Shown: piece by piece, positions 62,318-64,000 of the stretch
How the letters are laid out: each line of letters starts with the position of its first letter
Position numbering within the stretch: position 1 is the first letter of the stretch
DNA from: Bacillus proteolyticus
GTDB taxonomy: Bacteria > Bacillota > Bacilli > Bacillales > Bacillaceae_G
NCBI RefSeq assembly: GCF_001884065.1
Contig: NZ_MACH01000092.1
Coordinates: forward strand, 124,001 to 188,000
Reading direction: 5' to 3'
DNA length: 64,000 bases
Program-made: the position numbers and the translations under genes
The notes under the pieces: generated by a model
The model's input: only the letters and a program-made list of their open reading frames with translations
The model's database searches: none
Told to the model about the DNA's origin: nothing

Positions 62318-62725
62318 ATGAATCAAGATGAACTAGATAAAAACCTTAAAAAACAAGAGATTTTAGTAAAAGATGAGAAAGTTTGGTCCTATACGTATGA
62401 GGATCATATTAGTTCTATCGTTAAAGAAGCAGAAAAGAAAGGGTCTTTTGATAATTTACCCGGTAAAGGGAAACCTCTTAATCTTGATAAAGACCTTTCG
62501 TACAATCCTGAAAAGCAATTGTATAGAACTTTGAAAAATAATCATGTTTTACCTAGGTGGATTGAAATTTCAAAGGAAATTGATGATTTAAAAGAAAGAC
62601 TAAAAGAAAATACAAATACTACAGAAGCAGCGGATTTAATTCGAACTATTAATAAAAAGGTTTTAGAACATAATTTAATTTGTCCACCAAGTGCGCAAAA
62701 AACAAGGGTGAAAACGGATTTTTAA
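62318..62725 (+). CDS. DUF1992 (DnaJ-homologue-subfamily C28-type) protein
   Basis: A 135-residue protein from ATG at 62318 with its own AAAAGGGGA ribosome site 8 bases upstream. The core SYTYEDHISSIVKEAEKKGS then FDNLPGKGKPLNLDKDLSYN is the DUF1992 signature (G-x-F-D-x-L-x-G-x-G-K-P). Function unknown. It also forms the C-terminal 135 residues of a 401-codon frame beginning in the esterase remnant, because no stop separates them. Confidence 0.83.
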   Translation: MNQDELDKNLKKQEILVKDEKVWSYTYEDHISSIVKEAEKKGSFDNLPGKGKPLNLDKDLSYNPEKQLYRTLKNNHVLPRWIEISKEIDDLKERLKENTNTTEAADLIRTINKKVLEHNLICPPSAQKTRVKTDF

Positions 62726-62803
62726 CAATTTTTAATTAAGCTATCTCATGCTATATAATTAAGTAAGGCATTTTCAATTCATTATTAAAGGGAGGTAAAT
62801 GTG

Positions 62804-63619
62804 ATGAAGAATACGTATCAGCTTCAATTACCGAAAGAACTAGAACAGTATCGAACAAGTTTAGAAGAAAGTGTAAAACCGTATATTAAAGTGTCTGGAA
62901 CGCTAGCAGAGACAACTCTTTTTGAAAGTAAGTTTGGCGGTTATCCGTATTTACCTATAAATCAAGAGCATCCTAAAGACTCAAACGGACAACCTATGAT
63001 GTTACTTGCGCAGTTGAATTTTGAAGAAATGCCGCATATTGAATCCATGCCTCAAAACGGACTGTTACAATTTTTCGTAAGTGCTGATGATGAGCTTTTT
63101 GGAATAGATCTCGATCATCCAACAAGCCAAAACGACTTTCGAATTATTTATCATTCTACAATAACGGCAGATTTAACTAAGGTTATTACTGATTTTAATT
63201 ATTTAAATACTTTAGCTTTAGAGCATTTTATCATACCTGAAGCAGCTAAACTAAAATTTGAATTGGATTACCAACCAGTAACATCAAGAGATTATCGATT
63301 TGAAAAGATTTTTAGTGATATCATTGATTGGGGAGAAATCGTTGATGAAGAAAATGAAACAGAATTAGGCGAACTATATGATGATTTATGTGAAAATTAC
63401 GGGCATAAAATTGGTGGCTATCCGTTTTTCACACAGACAGATCCGAGGGAATGGGAAGAAAAATACCAACAACATGATATATTATTGTTGCAAATCGATA
63501 CAGACAATTTATTAAATATTATGTGGGGAGATTCTGGTGTTGCTAATTTCTTTATACGCAAGGAAGATTTATTAAACTTAGATTTTTCTAACGTTATATA
63601 CAATTGGGATTGTTACTAA
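62804..63619 (+). CDS. YwqG family protein (DUF1963)
   Basis: A 271-residue protein that follows B. subtilis YwqG (FESKFGGYPYLPINQEHPKD at the start, LAQLNFEEMPHIESMPQNGL, then GHKIGGYPFFTQTDPREWEE and MWGDSGVANFFIRKEDLLNL). The family has a repeated beta-sheet fold and is linked to toxin/immunity loci in some genomes; function unproven. The start is ATG at 62804 with GGGAGG 7 bases upstream; GTG at 62801 is possible. A single gene. Confidence 0.88.
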   Translation: MKNTYQLQLPKELEQYRTSLEESVKPYIKVSGTLAETTLFESKFGGYPYLPINQEHPKDSNGQPMMLLAQLNFEEMPHIESMPQNGLLQFFVSADDELFGIDLDHPTSQNDFRIIYHSTITADLTKVITDFNYLNTLALEHFIIPEAAKLKFELDYQPVTSRDYRFEKIFSDIIDWGEIVDEENETELGELYDDLCENYGHKIGGYPFFTQTDPREWEEKYQQHDILLLQIDTDNLLNIMWGDSGVANFFIRKEDLLNLDFSNVIYNWDCY

Positions 63620-63645
63620 AAGATATAAATAAAATAATAGCAAAC

Positions 63646-63679
63646 TAAAAATCTTCCTGAAGGTGAGGAGGATTTTTTT
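63646..63679 (+). terminator. Terminator after ywqG
   Basis: AAAAATCTTCCT pairs with AGGAGGATTTTT around a 7-base loop, followed by T's. The last 320 bases of the window (63680-64000) are AT-rich and hold nothing I can support. Confidence 0.75.
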
Positions 63680-64000
63680 ATGTTAAAAATAAACATTATG
63701 TTAACTAGAGTGCGAAATGATATGTGCAATAAAAGTCAAGTGTAAATACAAAAAATAACAACAAGAAAATATAAAATTATAAAGTGTATGTAATTAGCAA
63801 TAAATCGATACAGTAAAACATAAAATGAAATTTATAATCTAGATTTTGTATAGAAAAATTATTTCGCATAAAAATTTATTGCTGATCAAAAATATTTTTG
63901 AGTCGCTAAATGATACATCGATAATCGATTTAAATATGCTGTGATTCATTGATATAAAAATAGACGATAGAAACTGTAGAAATTCATTTAGATAAGACTT

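Overview
The window looks like chromosomal DNA of a Bacillus cereus-group bacterium. It is AT-rich, with strong AGGAGG-type ribosome sites and frequent TTG/GTG starts. It carries spore genes (a CotA-type laccase and a gerA-family germinant receptor operon), a lipoprotein class A beta-lactamase resembling B. cereus beta-lactamase III, a stand-alone second SecY, a YfiT/BstA-type DinB enzyme (bacillithiol biology) and IS231-like insertion-sequence ends. No rRNA, tRNA, CRISPR array or phage structural genes were seen. All assignments come from reading the sequence; no database search was run.

Layout. 0.1-9.6 kb: an MDR dehydrogenase, a gutted epimerase gene, a DUF421 protein, the laccase, a TetR regulator with a DUF3995 membrane target (two matching operators), a divergent MocR regulator/EamA exporter pair, and secY. 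9.8-15.1 kb: a 26-codon leader ORF ahead of an APH-type kinase, a VOC protein, and a secreted type I pullulanase with a textbook cre site. 15.1-23.7 kb is a patchwork of mobile and decayed DNA: two tandem MITE-like elements, a 164-bp inverted-repeat element, a frameshifted vanZ, plasmid-type gene fragments, the 3' half of an IS231-like element abutting the end of a Tn1546-like class II transposon, its internally deleted tnpA and frameshifted tnpR, and a decayed metallo-beta-lactamase-fold gene. Intact genes (YafY/WYL regulator, DJ-1/PfpI protein, BcrC-type phosphatase) sit among them. 23.9-37.7 kb: a hydrolase, a GNAT, an FtsX/ABC pair, the ger B-A-C operon, the beta-lactamase, a polytopic membrane protein and a two-component system. 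38-49 kb: small enzymes (HAD, MepB-like, arylamine N-acetyltransferase, YdeI-like, DAO oxidoreductase, a short PssA), more gene remnants, and a heterodimeric ABC exporter. 49-64 kb: a GC-richer keto-acid decarboxylase that looks transferred, a PQQ-enzyme-like propeller protein, GNATs, a GIY-YIG protein, UppP, a flavoprotein, YfiT-like, PH-domain and patatin-like proteins, a gutted esterase fused in frame to DUF1992, and YwqG.

How genes work together. Local circuits readable from DNA are: TetR plus DUF3995 through two near-identical operators; MocR plus EamA through 20-bp-spaced direct repeats; CcpA (cre) and probably a LacI-family repressor on pullulanase; a histidine kinase/response regulator pair with overlapping genes; and an ABC exporter whose two halves show complementary degenerate and canonical ATP-site motifs. 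Many remnants keep both gene ends but have lost the middle, a recurring signature of internal deletion in this genome.

The most interesting candidates are the Tn1546-like relic with an IS231-like end precisely at its terminal repeat, the leader-peptide/nested-stem arrangement upstream of the APH-type kinase, and the tandem MITEs with IS231-like ends.
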